Source: Rhizobium sp. R711 (GTDB lineage Bacteria; Pseudomonadota; Alphaproteobacteria; Rhizobiales; Rhizobiaceae). Taken from it: DNA of 64,000 bases. Shown here in pieces: positions 19,592 through 27,810 of this stretch. Under the pieces are notes generated by a model that ran no database searches, was not told where the DNA came from, and saw only the letters and a list, made by a program, of their open reading frames with translations. The position numbers and the translations under genes were made by a program. Each line of letters begins with the position of its first letter. Position 1 is the stretch's first letter. The DNA lies in NCBI RefSeq assembly GCF_002211365.1, contig NZ_LOKZ01000001.1:186001-250000 (forward strand), in the 5' to 3' direction.

Positions 19592-19933
19592 ATGACATTG
19601 CATGTGATGCGGATCGTCATTCTGGCGTTGTCGACGCTGTTGGTATCCGAAGCAGCCCGAGCAGACACGCTCCCGCTTTCCAAAATCAACCGGAAAATTG
19701 AGAGCCACATCCAACATAGCAACACGAAGAAGAACGTTCAGTGCCTCGAATTCATACTGAAAGACTTTCAGGAGCGAAAAATACGCAAGTCAGACATTCT
19801 TGCTACATTCGATGATCCGAATATCGACGGTATCGGTATCGGGATAGCTGAAACTGACGAGAACTACAGTTGCGAGGCCGGAGAACTGCGCTCCTGGGAA
19901 GCGAACGAGTACCAGGTTGCAAAGACATTCTAA
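19592..19933 (+). CDS. Small secreted protein, 113 residues
   Basis: The start follows GACGGAGGAACTC. A signal peptide (MTLHVMRIVILALSTLLVSE) is cleaved near AARAD. The mature part is charged, with a helix rich in Lys and Gln, an FDDPNIDGIGIGIAET segment and two Cys (CLEF and SCEAG) that could form a disulfide in the periplasm. Family and function unknown. Confidence 0.6.
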   Translation: MTLHVMRIVILALSTLLVSEAARADTLPLSKINRKIESHIQHSNTKKNVQCLEFILKDFQERKIRKSDILATFDDPNIDGIGIGIAETDENYSCEAGELRSWEANEYQVAKTF

Positions 19934-20184
19934 TAGGGCATAGATCCTGCGGAGCTCAAGTGTTCTCCAGCCGGGCGTGCGCTCCTGAGTGCGCCTCTCA
20001 ATTCCTTTGAACTTCTACGATGATGCCATGGCGCACCGCATCGTCACTGACTTCCATCGCCTGCTCCGCGAGGGTTTTCTTTTTTCTATGCCGTCTTCCT
20101 TCAAAGCTTTTAGGGCAAAGCGAATTCATCGCGACAGGCATGGAAAAGAAGGCATTATCATTTATTTCAACATAACAGATGAGG

Positions 20185-20748
20185 CTAACGAATAGCGGCG
20201 CACGCCAACTCGCCAGACGCCTGATCTGCATTCTTTGCGAAGGCTTCGAGCTCTGGATCGAAGTCAATGTCGACCACATTATTGAAGACCGCAGTTGCAA
20301 GCATAATGCCAGCAAAGGCCACGAGATCGACGAGCGTCTTGGCATCGTAACGATGCTTTAGCTTCGTCCAGATCTCTGTGGGGATGGCGTTGGAACCGTC
20401 AACGATTGCCTGGCCGAATGCGTTGAGAAGGATTTCTTCTTCGGAAAATATCATATCGTCAGGGTCGAACCCCGCATTGATCAGCGCCCGGCGAAAGAAC
20501 GTGATGGCAATCATCGAGCCCGCGGATTCTGAAATGGCGTGCGAGAAGACAAAAATCGATCTATCCGCAATTGAAGAGAGCTCGGCGCGAAGCGTGAACC
20601 ATTCGGCGTAAACGCGATGGGCGACGGGCGAATGCAGCAATGTGCGCTTCATGTTCGTCATCCGGCCGCGCGCCCTCACCTCCTCGTCGTGTGCGGCCCT
20701 GATCTCTTCGGAAGACGTTGCGTAATCGATCTGTGGGATATGGCTCAT
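20185..20748 (-). CDS. Carboxymuconolactone-decarboxylase/AhpD-like protein
   Basis: A 187-residue protein with the fold markers of the CMD/AhpD superfamily: GRMTNMKRTLLHSPVAHRVY near the N-terminus and the helical core around IFVFSHAISESAGSM. The usual redox CxxC of AhpD is absent, with Ser/His in its place, so peroxidase activity is doubtful. Members include gamma-carboxymuconolactone decarboxylase, AhpD and many proteins of unknown role. It stands alone on the minus strand. Confidence 0.75.
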   Translation of the reverse strand: MSHIPQIDYATSSEEIRAAHDEEVRARGRMTNMKRTLLHSPVAHRVYAEWFTLRAELSSIADRSIFVFSHAISESAGSMIAITFFRRALINAGFDPDDMIFSEEEILLNAFGQAIVDGSNAIPTEIWTKLKHRYDAKTLVDLVAFAGIMLATAVFNNVVDIDFDPELEAFAKNADQASGELACAAIR

Positions 20749-21044
20749 GGCGATGCTCGCTTCATGGGGGCAAGTGCTTGGTGTTTGCGTTACAGGAAAC
20801 CACGCTTCCGTAGCATTTCATTGCTCTTTGCACTATCGGCTCCCGAGCCCAATCCAGCAGCTCATGGGCGCCGGGATTTCATAAGGAAACTTTCCTGCAT
20901 TCTTGACAGCATTTGATCGGCCCGACACGATGGAACCGGTTTCACTCGCACCCGTGGAGAGATCTTGCGTGTTCGACCTATCAATTTTCTTGCCGCATCT
21001 CGGCGTCCTCGGCAAGCTTCCCTTCTGACGCCAGAAGCATGCGT

Positions 21045-21283
21045 GTGCGCGCTTTTCGGCAACGCCATCCTGGGCGCGTTCGCGGTGATAGCGCGCGCAG
21101 GATGGCACGAAGATGTTGTTCGTCACTCACGAGGTCGAGTTTGCCAGGCATGCGTTCCGATCGCATCGTCTTTCTCGACAAAGGGCAAGTCGCTGGTCGA
21201 CTTGCCGACCAAAGGCTTCTTCTGCGCCGCGGCATGGACAGCCGTCAGCTGCCAGTTCTTTCAAGATGCGCAAGGATTGAGGT
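21045..21283 (+). pseudogene. Remnant of an amino-acid ABC transporter ATPase
   Basis: Pieces of the C-terminal part of a polar-amino-acid (GlnQ-type) ATPase are spread over three frames. They are GNAILGAFAVIA, then QDGTKMLFVTHEVEFARHA with the H-loop His, then DRIVFLDKGQVA, then LPTKGFFCAAAWT, and last FKMRKD with its stop at 21281-21283. The N-terminal half with Walker A and the signature is missing. The fragments are co-linear with the family and end six bases before the glycosylasparaginase start. This suggests an ancestral operon in which an amino-acid importer fed that enzyme. Confidence 0.75.
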
Positions 21284-21288
21284 TCAAG

Positions 21289-22206
21289 ATGCTCCTTTTA
21301 GCCAACAAAGAAGCCTGGCCGGGTTTTCTGACATCCGTCGAAATGTTGCGTGACGGCACAATCAGCCTCGATGCAATGGTCGCCGGGATCAGCAAGGTGG
21401 AAAGCGACGTGAGGGTGCGAAGCGTCGGCTACGGCGGTTGGCCTAACATGCTTGGCCATATGGAGCTCGATGCAGCCGTTATGGATGGCAACACGCGCGA
21501 GGTCGGGACGGTGGGCGCGGTTCCTAATACGCTTGCCGTGGCGCGCCTTGCCCATCAGGTCATGAAGCGTCTGCCGCACGTGATGCTCACGGGCGAAGGA
21601 GCCCGGCGCTTTGCCAGCGAAATCGGCTTCCCAGACGATGACGTGTTGTTCGAGGACAGCAAGCGGGTCTGGTGGGAGCGACTGGAAAAGGAACTCTCAC
21701 CTGCGGATCTGGCGAAATTTCCAAACATTCCGTTGGCTCCTCTCAGCTGCGCCATCACCGATCCGGAGCGCGTTCGCGACACGACCGTCTTCCTGTCGGC
21801 CGATCCCGAACGCGGCATCCATGCAGCGACGTCGACCTCCGGTTGGGCGTGGAAATATCCCGGCCGGATTGGCGACAGCCCTATCCCAGGTGCAGGCTTT
21901 TACGCCGACAGCCGCTACGGCGCGGCGGCGTGCACGCATACTGGCGAAATGACGATGCGCTGTTCGACAGCGCGCACGGTCGTTCTTGCGATGAAACTTG
22001 GCTATTCACTTTCCGACGCGGTGAAGCTCGCCGTCGATGAGCTGAATGAACTCTCCTGCGGATTCCTGGCCGGCGTCGTGATCCACGCTGTCGATTCCAA
22101 GGGAAACCATGAAGTCGTGAATTTCAGATGCGAGGGCGAGATTCGCTACTGGCTCTGGGAGGACTCGATGCCCGAACCGGAACTGCGGGCAGCCAAAATG
22201 GCATGA
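21289..22206 (+). CDS. N4-(beta-N-acetylglucosaminyl)-L-asparaginase family protein
   Basis: A 305-residue Ntn-hydrolase of the glycosylasparaginase/isoaspartyl-peptidase family. The start at 21289 (MLLLANKEAWPGF) follows GAGG. The likely autoproteolysis site is the Asp-Thr pair at 164-165 in RVRDTTVFLSAD, where Thr165 would become the nucleophile. The substrate-site TSTSGW (181-186) and PGRIGDSPIPGAG (191-203) follow as in the family. Such enzymes cleave N-glycosyl-asparagine or other asparagine amides; the bacterial substrate is uncertain. It sits just downstream of a destroyed ABC ATPase gene. Confidence 0.88.
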   Translation: MLLLANKEAWPGFLTSVEMLRDGTISLDAMVAGISKVESDVRVRSVGYGGWPNMLGHMELDAAVMDGNTREVGTVGAVPNTLAVARLAHQVMKRLPHVMLTGEGARRFASEIGFPDDDVLFEDSKRVWWERLEKELSPADLAKFPNIPLAPLSCAITDPERVRDTTVFLSADPERGIHAATSTSGWAWKYPGRIGDSPIPGAGFYADSRYGAAACTHTGEMTMRCSTARTVVLAMKLGYSLSDAVKLAVDELNELSCGFLAGVVIHAVDSKGNHEVVNFRCEGEIRYWLWEDSMPEPELRAAKMA

Positions 22207-22590
22207 TCATAAGAGGGAATGAACCATCAAATGCATTCTCCCTTGTAGCCCTGAAGCGCTTTTTGAAGACCGCCGTTCCAGAAGACACAGCGCGTCTGTT
22301 TCGATCAATTTACAGCTGGCGGCTTCCTGCGAGTGCAGCGGAAGGGGCTCGAAGCAGCAGTCGAAGAGCCTGCCCTGCTCGGCGCGACCAAGAACCCGCA
22401 GTTCGTGACCGCGGCGGCCTCACCAAGGAGGACGCGGAGTTCGTCCGCTGGCTCGACTTTGTTCGTTTCCGATTACGTCCGGTCTGGCGCCTGCGGCAAA
22501 CCACAAGAAGTGGCGGGTCCGATTTCCAATTCCCTGCCCTCACCCCAGCGGTAAGTTTGTTGCGGGCCGTCTTCGGGCGGCCTGTTTATG
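22207..22590. other. Gap between asparaginase and LacI regulator
   Basis: No supported gene. Short open frames here lack ribosome-binding sites and family motifs. Confidence 0.45.
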
Positions 22591-23592
22591 TTACGCGGTC
22601 AGGCGCGGCACAAAACGTGTCGGCACTGTCACGGGCGATTGGCCTGGCGTGAAATTGCCGGGATTGGCAACGGCATCGACGATATGACGAACATAGAGGG
22701 CCTTGTCATAGCCGATCGAAGAAATCGGGTACGCGTCGAAATTGGTCAGAGACAGATTGTCAAAGCCGTAGAGGCGAAAACGTGAGGGACGGCCATTGGG
22801 AAAGTCGGCCCGGCATACGTCCAGGATGCCCATGGCCATTGCATCGGATGTGCAAAATACAGCATCGCAAGGGTCAGAGCCCGCAAGGGCTCTGGCTGCA
22901 GCATGGCCGCTTTCATAGGAATAGTCGCCCTGGATAGATCGAATGAGATCGATCCCATAGTATGAAAAGGCCTCCTCGTAGGAGCGGATCCGTGCCTGCT
23001 CGACCTGAGAGGATGCCCGTCCTGTCACAAAGACGGCGTTGCGCACTTTTTTGGATGCGGCATGAGCGACGGCTTCGACGATGCCGGCATTCTCGTCGGG
23101 AATGATGACGGGAGAAAACTCGTCGTGAAGGCCGTTCAGCATGATGACATGGTCGGAGCGGAACATGCGGCGCACGGTCAGCGCGTTGGCAAAATCGGAA
23201 AAAACCAGCGCCGCATCGACATGATAGGCGACGCCAGTGCGCAGAAATTCTTCGACGCGCGCAACCGAGCCGATGCGGATCAGAATGACCTGTTTGCCAA
23301 TAGTTTGGACCTGATCGATGAGCCGGTCGAACAGGTCAAGGTCGGAAAGATCATGGATGTGATTGACGACGACAGCCACAAGATTGACGGTCTTGGTCGT
23401 CAGGCTCTGCGCAAGCAGGTTCGGTTTATAACCAAGACCTGCAGCTGCGGCGATCACGCGCTCTCGTTTTTCAAAGGAAACCGGCCGCGCTTGGTTGGAA
23501 AGCGCCCGGCTCGCGACGGCTCGCGATACCCCCGCCAAGCGCGCAACATCGGCAATCGTCGGGGAAGCGTCGCGGCTATTGTCGTGATTCAT
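22591..23592 (-). CDS. LacI-family transcriptional regulator
   Basis: A 333-residue regulator. The N-terminal helix-turn-helix is TIADVARLAGVSRAVASRAL (residues 12-31), followed by the hinge helix near LAQSLTTKTVNLVAVVV and a periplasmic-binding-protein-like effector domain. The latter includes DAVFCTSDAMAMGILD and FRLYGFDNLSLTNFDAYP. The domain order and length are normal for sugar or catabolite repressors. No sugar-uptake genes flank it here, so its target is not evident. Confidence 0.9.
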   Translation of the reverse strand: MNHDNSRDASPTIADVARLAGVSRAVASRALSNQARPVSFEKRERVIAAAAGLGYKPNLLAQSLTTKTVNLVAVVVNHIHDLSDLDLFDRLIDQVQTIGKQVILIRIGSVARVEEFLRTGVAYHVDAALVFSDFANALTVRRMFRSDHVIMLNGLHDEFSPVIIPDENAGIVEAVAHAASKKVRNAVFVTGRASSQVEQARIRSYEEAFSYYGIDLIRSIQGDYSYESGHAAARALAGSDPCDAVFCTSDAMAMGILDVCRADFPNGRPSRFRLYGFDNLSLTNFDAYPISSIGYDKALYVRHIVDAVANPGNFTPGQSPVTVPTRFVPRLTA

Positions 23593-23820
23593 GATCGAGA
23601 GCTTTCCACCTTTGGAAGCTTAATAACGCAACGTCGCCTGCTTCCGCTATGTCATTCTTCACTCGTGCGGGCGGGCGAGCCGCCCTATATGAATTTTTCT
23701 TATAAGGCCGGCTGACCACTTGACCAAGCTTGCCGGGCCTTGCGGATTCCACCATTTGCCGATCGATCGGACCAGCTGATTTGAGGCTGAGGAGCGATGC
23801 GAGACGGCTATTGTCGCACC

Positions 23821-24321
23821 TCATTGCTCTCGGCTTTCCTCCCGCATACGCTCGTGCCTTGCCTGCAGCATGTCGAATTTTCCGAAATCGGTCATGATGC
23901 TGACCAGGACGCTCCCCGTCCAACCAAAGGTGAATAATCCCGACATGCCGATGATCGGCCCGAGCAGACGCCATCGGTCTGGAAGGGTGACATTGCCCTC
24001 GCCAAGCGTCGTATAGTTTTCCAGGACGTAGTAGTAGCTGTCGCGCATCGAGGGGATAATCGCCCTCATGTAAAGCGGTACCGCCCAGACCAGTGTCTCT
24101 GCAAAATGCAACGCCGCCAACGCGGCGATCGTTGCGGCGAGCATCAAGTTCAGCCGCCAGTGCGGCGTGCTACCGGTCACATTGGCCCAGGATTTGCTGA
24201 ACTGCCGGCTGATGCGCCTGATACCGACCCCGTGCACGAAAATGACGACGATCAGAAACACGGTGCCGACAAGAATTTCCAAGACGGGTTTTGGCGTCGA
24301 TAAATCGTCCACTCTGTGCAT
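23821..24321 (-). CDS. Two-transmembrane ion-channel protein
   Basis: From the start at 24321 (MHRVDDLSTPKPVLEIL) the protein has 166 residues. It has an N-terminal hydrophobic segment (VGTVFLIVVIFVHGVG), one near 62-82, then a pore loop and a last span. The pore carries YYYVLENYTTLGEGN, which occupies the selectivity-filter position of Ion_trans_2 channels, but with TTLGEG in place of TVGYG, so potassium selectivity is uncertain. The tail is charged and cytosolic. It is last of a minus-strand series. A hairpin lies just upstream. Confidence 0.75.
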   Translation of the reverse strand: MHRVDDLSTPKPVLEILVGTVFLIVVIFVHGVGIRRISRQFSKSWANVTGSTPHWRLNLMLAATIAALAALHFAETLVWAVPLYMRAIIPSMRDSYYYVLENYTTLGEGNVTLPDRWRLLGPIIGMSGLFTFGWTGSVLVSIMTDFGKFDMLQARHERMREESREQ

Positions 24322-24338
24322 CCTCAGTCTTGTCACAC

Positions 24339-24370
24339 CCAGAGGGAGGCTTTCTTGCACCTCCCTCTGG
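24339..24370 (-). terminator. Inverted repeat upstream of the channel gene
   Basis: Arms CCAGAGGGAGG and CCTCCCTCTGG (11 bp) with a 10-base loop lie between the secreted protein gene at 24405 and the channel gene. It is a probable partial terminator or mRNA-stabilising stem. Confidence 0.6.
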
Positions 24371-24404
24371 CCAAAAATAGCACCACCTGTTGCTTTTCGT
24401 GGTG

Positions 24405-25097
24405 CTAGTAGCAGGGCGGATAGGGATAATAGCCGCAGGCCGGAGGCGGGTAATAGTAATGACGTTCGGAAGCGACAGCCGCGCCCAACGCTGCGCCTGC
24501 TACGACGCCTGCGCCGTAGTATGCGCCAGGATGCGCGTACCATCCACCACGCCAGACCGCTGCACGACCAATACCCCCGACGGCGACGCCGCCGTACGGG
24601 CCACGCGCGGCAAACCAGTCGATGAACAGGGACGCGGGACCATCGGCACCGGCGAGATCACCTTCAAGGATCGCGACCTCAAAGGTGAGGTTTCCACCCT
24701 CGAGCTTGGGCGTCTTCAGGACGACGACGGCATCGGCGACGCTATCGCCCTTGCCGCTCAAGACCGAGATCGTCGCGTTCGGAGGATCCTTGGCAAAGCT
24801 GTCGGGGCCCTCATCCCATTGTTTGATGAATTCTGATGTGAGGACATGGCCGGCGGATCGCACCGGGCGGTCGGCGAAAACGATCGACGTCGCTGAGATG
24901 CCGCTCATTGTGAGCTTGCCGTTCTCGAGCTTTGCACCTTGGGAATTGAGGACGGCCAGCGACGGCACCATCTTTGACTTGGTTGCGCCAATGGTCTTCT
25001 GCGCGGGCGCTGATATGGCGTCCTGTGCGAGCGCTGGAGGAGCGGACAATAGGCCCGCTACCGCGACGACCAAACATATGTCGAATAATCTAGGCAT
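24405..25097 (-). CDS. Secreted protein with glycine/tyrosine-rich C-terminus
   Basis: A 230-residue protein with a signal peptide (cleavage near ALAQD). Its central domain (about 45-155) contains SLAVLNSQGAKLENGKL, TSIVFADRPVRSAGHVLT and NATISVLSGKGDSVADAVVV. It is followed by a Gly/Ala hydrophobic stretch (GAGVVAGAALGAAV) and the Cys/Tyr/Pro tail ACGYYPYPPCY. I do not recognise a characterised family. A paralogue with the same order of segments, but frameshifted, lies at 46558-47173. It belongs to the minus-strand series of envelope proteins. Confidence 0.75.
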   Translation of the reverse strand: MPRLFDICLVVAVAGLLSAPPALAQDAISAPAQKTIGATKSKMVPSLAVLNSQGAKLENGKLTMSGISATSIVFADRPVRSAGHVLTSEFIKQWDEGPDSFAKDPPNATISVLSGKGDSVADAVVVLKTPKLEGGNLTFEVAILEGDLAGADGPASLFIDWFAARGPYGGVAVGGIGRAAVWRGGWYAHPGAYYGAGVVAGAALGAAVASERHYYYPPPACGYYPYPPCY

Positions 25098-25130
25098 TGG
25101 TCTTACTCCCTGGATTTTCCTTGAGTGGCA

Positions 25131-25700
25131 CTATTTCAGAAGCCCCAGATTGATCAGTTGTACGCGCCGGTTGTCGGCCGACTCCGGGTGGCCGGGATCA
25201 ATCGGCCACTCTTCTCCGGCACCGACTGAGAAGAGGCGATCAGGCGAAACTGCGAAGGTGGTCGACAGCGCTTCGTTGATAGCGTCGGCCCGCTTCTGGC
25301 TGAGTTCGAGATTGTGCTTGGCGGTTCCAGTCGCGCTCGAGTGTCCGACAATGAGGAACTTGTACCGGAACAGGTCCGGATGGTGCAGCGCGTCCGCGAT
25401 CAGCCCCACCGTCCGGTAGGATTTCGGCTCGATGGCAGTCGAGTTGTTTTCGAAATCGATCTCGACGATCAACTGCGAGAGCTCCGACAGCTTGCCCCAG
25501 TTGGGCAGCGCTGCAACGCCCTTTCCCACATTGGCGTTGGCTTCCTCGACGAGGAGCGCGACATCGACGGCAGGTGCCGCCGAGCGCACCTGTGCGAGAG
25601 TACCCATGATCTGACTGTTGTCGAGCTCTTGGGCGGAAGCGACCAACGGAGCCAGAATCAGGCCGAGTGCGAATGAAATGCGAAAGCTGCGAACTATCAT
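25131..25700 (-). CDS. OmpA-like (peptidoglycan-associated) periplasmic protein
   Basis: The start at 25700 (MIVRSFRISFALGLILA) gives a signal peptide ending near SAQE. The C-terminal 115 residues are an OmpA domain: IDFENNSTAIEPKSYRTVGL, FLIVGHSSATGTAKHNLELS, KRADAINEAL and SADNRRVQLIN. This domain binds meso-diaminopimelate of peptidoglycan. The N-terminal region has no beta-barrel, so it is a soluble cell-wall-bound protein. It lies 25 bases from the Cys-rich gene upstream, in one probable operon. Confidence 0.85.
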   Translation of the reverse strand: MIVRSFRISFALGLILAPLVASAQELDNSQIMGTLAQVRSAAPAVDVALLVEEANANVGKGVAALPNWGKLSELSQLIVEIDFENNSTAIEPKSYRTVGLIADALHHPDLFRYKFLIVGHSSATGTAKHNLELSQKRADAINEALSTTFAVSPDRLFSVGAGEEWPIDPGHPESADNRRVQLINLGLLK

Positions 25701-25725
25701 CTTGTTTCCCCTGTCGTTGGCCATA

Positions 25726-26154
25726 TCAACGCCATCCTGCGTCGGTGATTGCCTCGTTGCATTGCTTGTTGTCGACGCGCTTCGTCTCGACGAGGCAGGA
25801 GAGAATGTTCCCGTCCCCTTTCACGCCGTTGCAGTACTGGGAGATGTCGTGCTGGCAGACCTTGAATACCGACGCCTGCGCTTCCTGGCGCTGAGCGATC
25901 GACGTCATGACGCTGCCAAGGGTCGATGTGCAGGTCGGCGAGACCTTCGATGCGTTTTTCTCGAGGCAGGCCTGAATGCGACCGTTTCCGAGGTTTTGGC
26001 CATTGCAGAATTTCTTGATGTCGGACCCGCATTCCTTGGCAAGGGTCGTAACCGCATCAGCGTAGCTGATTGTGTCTGCTCGACCAACGGCTGCTATGGA
26101 CAGGAAAGCAGCGAGCGCCGCTCCGGCAAAGATGCCAATTCTTTCTATCATCAT
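25726..26154 (-). CDS. Secreted protein with two cysteine-rich repeats
   Basis: A 142-residue protein with signal peptide (MMIERIGIFAGAALAAFLSI to VGRADT). Two copies of a Cys-rich repeat of the GLG1/FGF-receptor-like type follow. The first has CGSDIKKFC, QACLEKN and SPTC; the second has CQHDISQYC, LSCLVET and NKQC. Four Cys per repeat should form disulfides in the periplasm. Function in bacteria is unknown. It is first or second in the minus-strand series. Confidence 0.8.
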   Translation of the reverse strand: MMIERIGIFAGAALAAFLSIAAVGRADTISYADAVTTLAKECGSDIKKFCNGQNLGNGRIQACLEKNASKVSPTCTSTLGSVMTSIAQRQEAQASVFKVCQHDISQYCNGVKGDGNILSCLVETKRVDNKQCNEAITDAGWR

Positions 26155-26213
26155 TGTTCCTCTCTTGGAGCGATTGATCTCAAGTGGTCATTTTGCTGAT
26201 TGCGTCGTGATGA

Positions 26214-26483
26214 CTATCGCCGTGGTGGTCTGAACGGAACGATCGCTGCTCTGGCGAGGGTCTGCTCGATCTCGATCCGCATGCTGTTTATGAGCTCCTG
26301 GTACTCGGCGATGCGCTCGTCCCGCTCAGGATCGGATGACCGTTCCCATTGCAGTTTCTCCTCATGCGCAGTCAGAAAGTCGTCGCAAAGGTCGCGAAAC
26401 CCCTCGTTGCGGGGGGCGAGTTCCTCAATCGCCTTGGTGCGCTCCCTGAAGCAGCTCTTTACGAATGCAACACCGTTCTCCAT
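26214..26483 (-). CDS. Hypothetical helical protein, 89 residues
   Basis: A charged, probably coiled-coil protein (MENGVAFVKSCFRERTKAIE to EQTLARAAIVPFRPPRR) without signal peptide. The ribosome-binding site is weak. A degenerate partial copy with an internal deletion lies at 55414-55547, 29 kb away, also upstream of a small secreted protein. This shows that the segment has been duplicated within the cluster. Function unknown. Confidence 0.55.
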   Translation of the reverse strand: MENGVAFVKSCFRERTKAIEELAPRNEGFRDLCDDFLTAHEEKLQWERSSDPERDERIAEYQELINSMRIEIEQTLARAAIVPFRPPRR

Positions 26484-26555
26484 CCGGTTTATCCATTTGC
26501 GTACGTCGCCTCACAGCAGGCGATCTCAGAACAGGATGATCTAAATCTTTCCCTT

Positions 26556-26586
26556 TGCACCGTATGTTACTGTAACAAACGGTGCA
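26556..26586. promoter_or_regulatory. Dyad site A (GTATgtTACtGTAacAaAC) inside a larger stem
   Basis: The 19-bp dyad at 26562-26580 contains the perfect 13-bp palindrome TGTTACTGTAACA and lies inside outer arms TGCACCGT and ACGGTGCA. It is 80 bases upstream of the gene starting at 26483 and also just beyond the end of the HupE operon. Two related dyads occur at 33638 and 59158. Confidence 0.6.
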
Positions 26587-26590
26587 GAAG

Positions 26591-26611
26591 CTGCGATGGC
26601 CGTTATCGCAG
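26591..26611 (-). terminator. Hairpin at the end of the HupE operon
   Basis: Arms CTGCGAT and ATCGCAG (7 bp, 7-base loop) overlap the stop codon of the last gene of the operon. The stem at 26556-26586 follows, so the two together probably end transcription. Confidence 0.5.
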
Positions 26612-27214
26612 CCCCCATCCCAGAAGCAGCAGGCCACTCGCGGCAGTCCAGCTGCCTGCCACACGCATCGCAATGCGTGTCCAGTCCCATTTCGCTTTCA
26701 GCACCGCAGCCGAGACGAGCGCGATCAAGACGAAGACAAGCCCGGCGGAGCCTATGATCGCAGAGAGGCCGTCACGGCCAGCGGCATAGGCCGATCCGAA
26801 GATAAAGCCCTCGAAAGATCCAAGGAGGATCGCCAAGGATACAGTCGTCCATGCCGGTATTTTAACGTCGGCCGCCGCCAAGCATCCCAGTATGAGCAAC
26901 GGCAGGCCTTCATAAGCCGGATTGATAGCAAGCGGGCCAAGCCGCATTCCGACCAGGCCGAAGGCTGTCCATGCGAGGGGCAGGAACAGGACAGCGATGC
27001 GAGCATGGGCAAGTCCCCGGAGCCCGGCGAGAACACCAAGCGCGACAACAGGCAAGATGGCTTCGGGCGACATCGAAAAATGCGCGATCCCGTCGTAGAC
27101 CGGCCCAAGCCCCGTATCGACGAGATGTGCGCTGGCGCCGACTGGAATTGCTGCGATCCCGACCGACGCCAGTAGGGCGCGCAAAGGACTGTTCTTTTGG
27201 ATTGCCGCCGTCAT
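26603..27214 (-). CDS. HupE/UreJ-family membrane protein (third of three)
   Basis: The start at 27214 (MTAAIQKNSPLRALLASVGI) overlaps the previous gene's stop by four bases. The 203-residue protein has about six hydrophobic segments. It keeps the family position of histidines in the N-terminal half (SAHLVDTGLGPVYDGIAHF) but is more divergent than its neighbours. HupE/UreJ proteins are known or presumed nickel or cobalt permeases. No hydrogenase or urease gene is in the window, so the cargo here is open. Confidence 0.7.
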   Translation of the reverse strand: MTAAIQKNSPLRALLASVGIAAIPVGASAHLVDTGLGPVYDGIAHFSMSPEAILPVVALGVLAGLRGLAHARIAVLFLPLAWTAFGLVGMRLGPLAINPAYEGLPLLILGCLAAADVKIPAWTTVSLAILLGSFEGFIFGSAYAAGRDGLSAIIGSAGLVFVLIALVSAAVLKAKWDWTRIAMRVAGSWTAASGLLLLGWGLR

Positions 27215-27810
27215 GCCAATGCATTCCATAGGAAGAACGCGCCAACGGCTCCAACCATGCCGCCGACCGCCCTGACGGTGATCTTGCCCCATGGCCACTG
27301 ATACAGCAGACCGATGACGATGCCGACTGCGTGTAACAGGCCAGTGGCGATCACGAAGCCGAGGCTGAAGAACAGCGCGTTTTCTCCGACCGGCAATTCA
27401 GCACCATGTGCGTAACCGTGGAAGATCGCGAAAACTCCAATGAGGATCGCTGCCGCGAACAAGGGCGGTCGAGTTTCGGCCAGGACTGCCGCCCCCAGCA
27501 AGACGCCGGACAGTGCGATGCCGATTTCACCGCCGGGCATAGGAATGCCGAGAAGACCCAGGAAGCCGCCGAATGCCATGACAAGGGGGAAGGTGATCGG
27601 CAGCATCCAGATGGCGGGCTTTCCCAGTTGTGCGCCCCACAGCCCAACGGCGATCATTGCCACGACGTGATCGAGCCCCGTGACCGGATGGAAGAACCCG
27701 GCGGCGAAACCTGAGGCGCCGCCCGTCCCGACATGAGCTTCGGCGACCCCGGTTGAGAACAGCAGTGCTGCAAAGACAAGGCCAATGCCGCGATTTGCCG
27801 AATGTTTCAT
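27211..27810 (-). CDS. HupE/UreJ-type permease
   Basis: A 199-residue protein with a cleavable signal (ending GVAEAH) and six membrane segments. The metal-site histidines are typical: AHVGTGG at the mature N-terminus, FHPVTGLDHVVAMIAVGLW, then FAIFHGYAHGAELP. This is the classic HupE/UreJ pattern. It overlaps its neighbours by four bases on both sides, which means tight translational coupling with the two other HupE-like genes. Confidence 0.9.
   Translation of the reverse strand: MKHSANRGIGLVFAALLFSTGVAEAHVGTGGASGFAAGFFHPVTGLDHVVAMIAVGLWGAQLGKPAIWMLPITFPLVMAFGGFLGLLGIPMPGGEIGIALSGVLLGAAVLAETRPPLFAAAILIGVFAIFHGYAHGAELPVGENALFFSLGFVIATGLLHAVGIVIGLLYQWPWGKITVRAVGGMVGAVGAFFLWNALA

Noticed and set aside
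19344..19595. Plus-strand frame of 83 codons before the secreted protein gene
   Set aside because: Biased composition and no ribosome-binding site; the clear start is at 19592.
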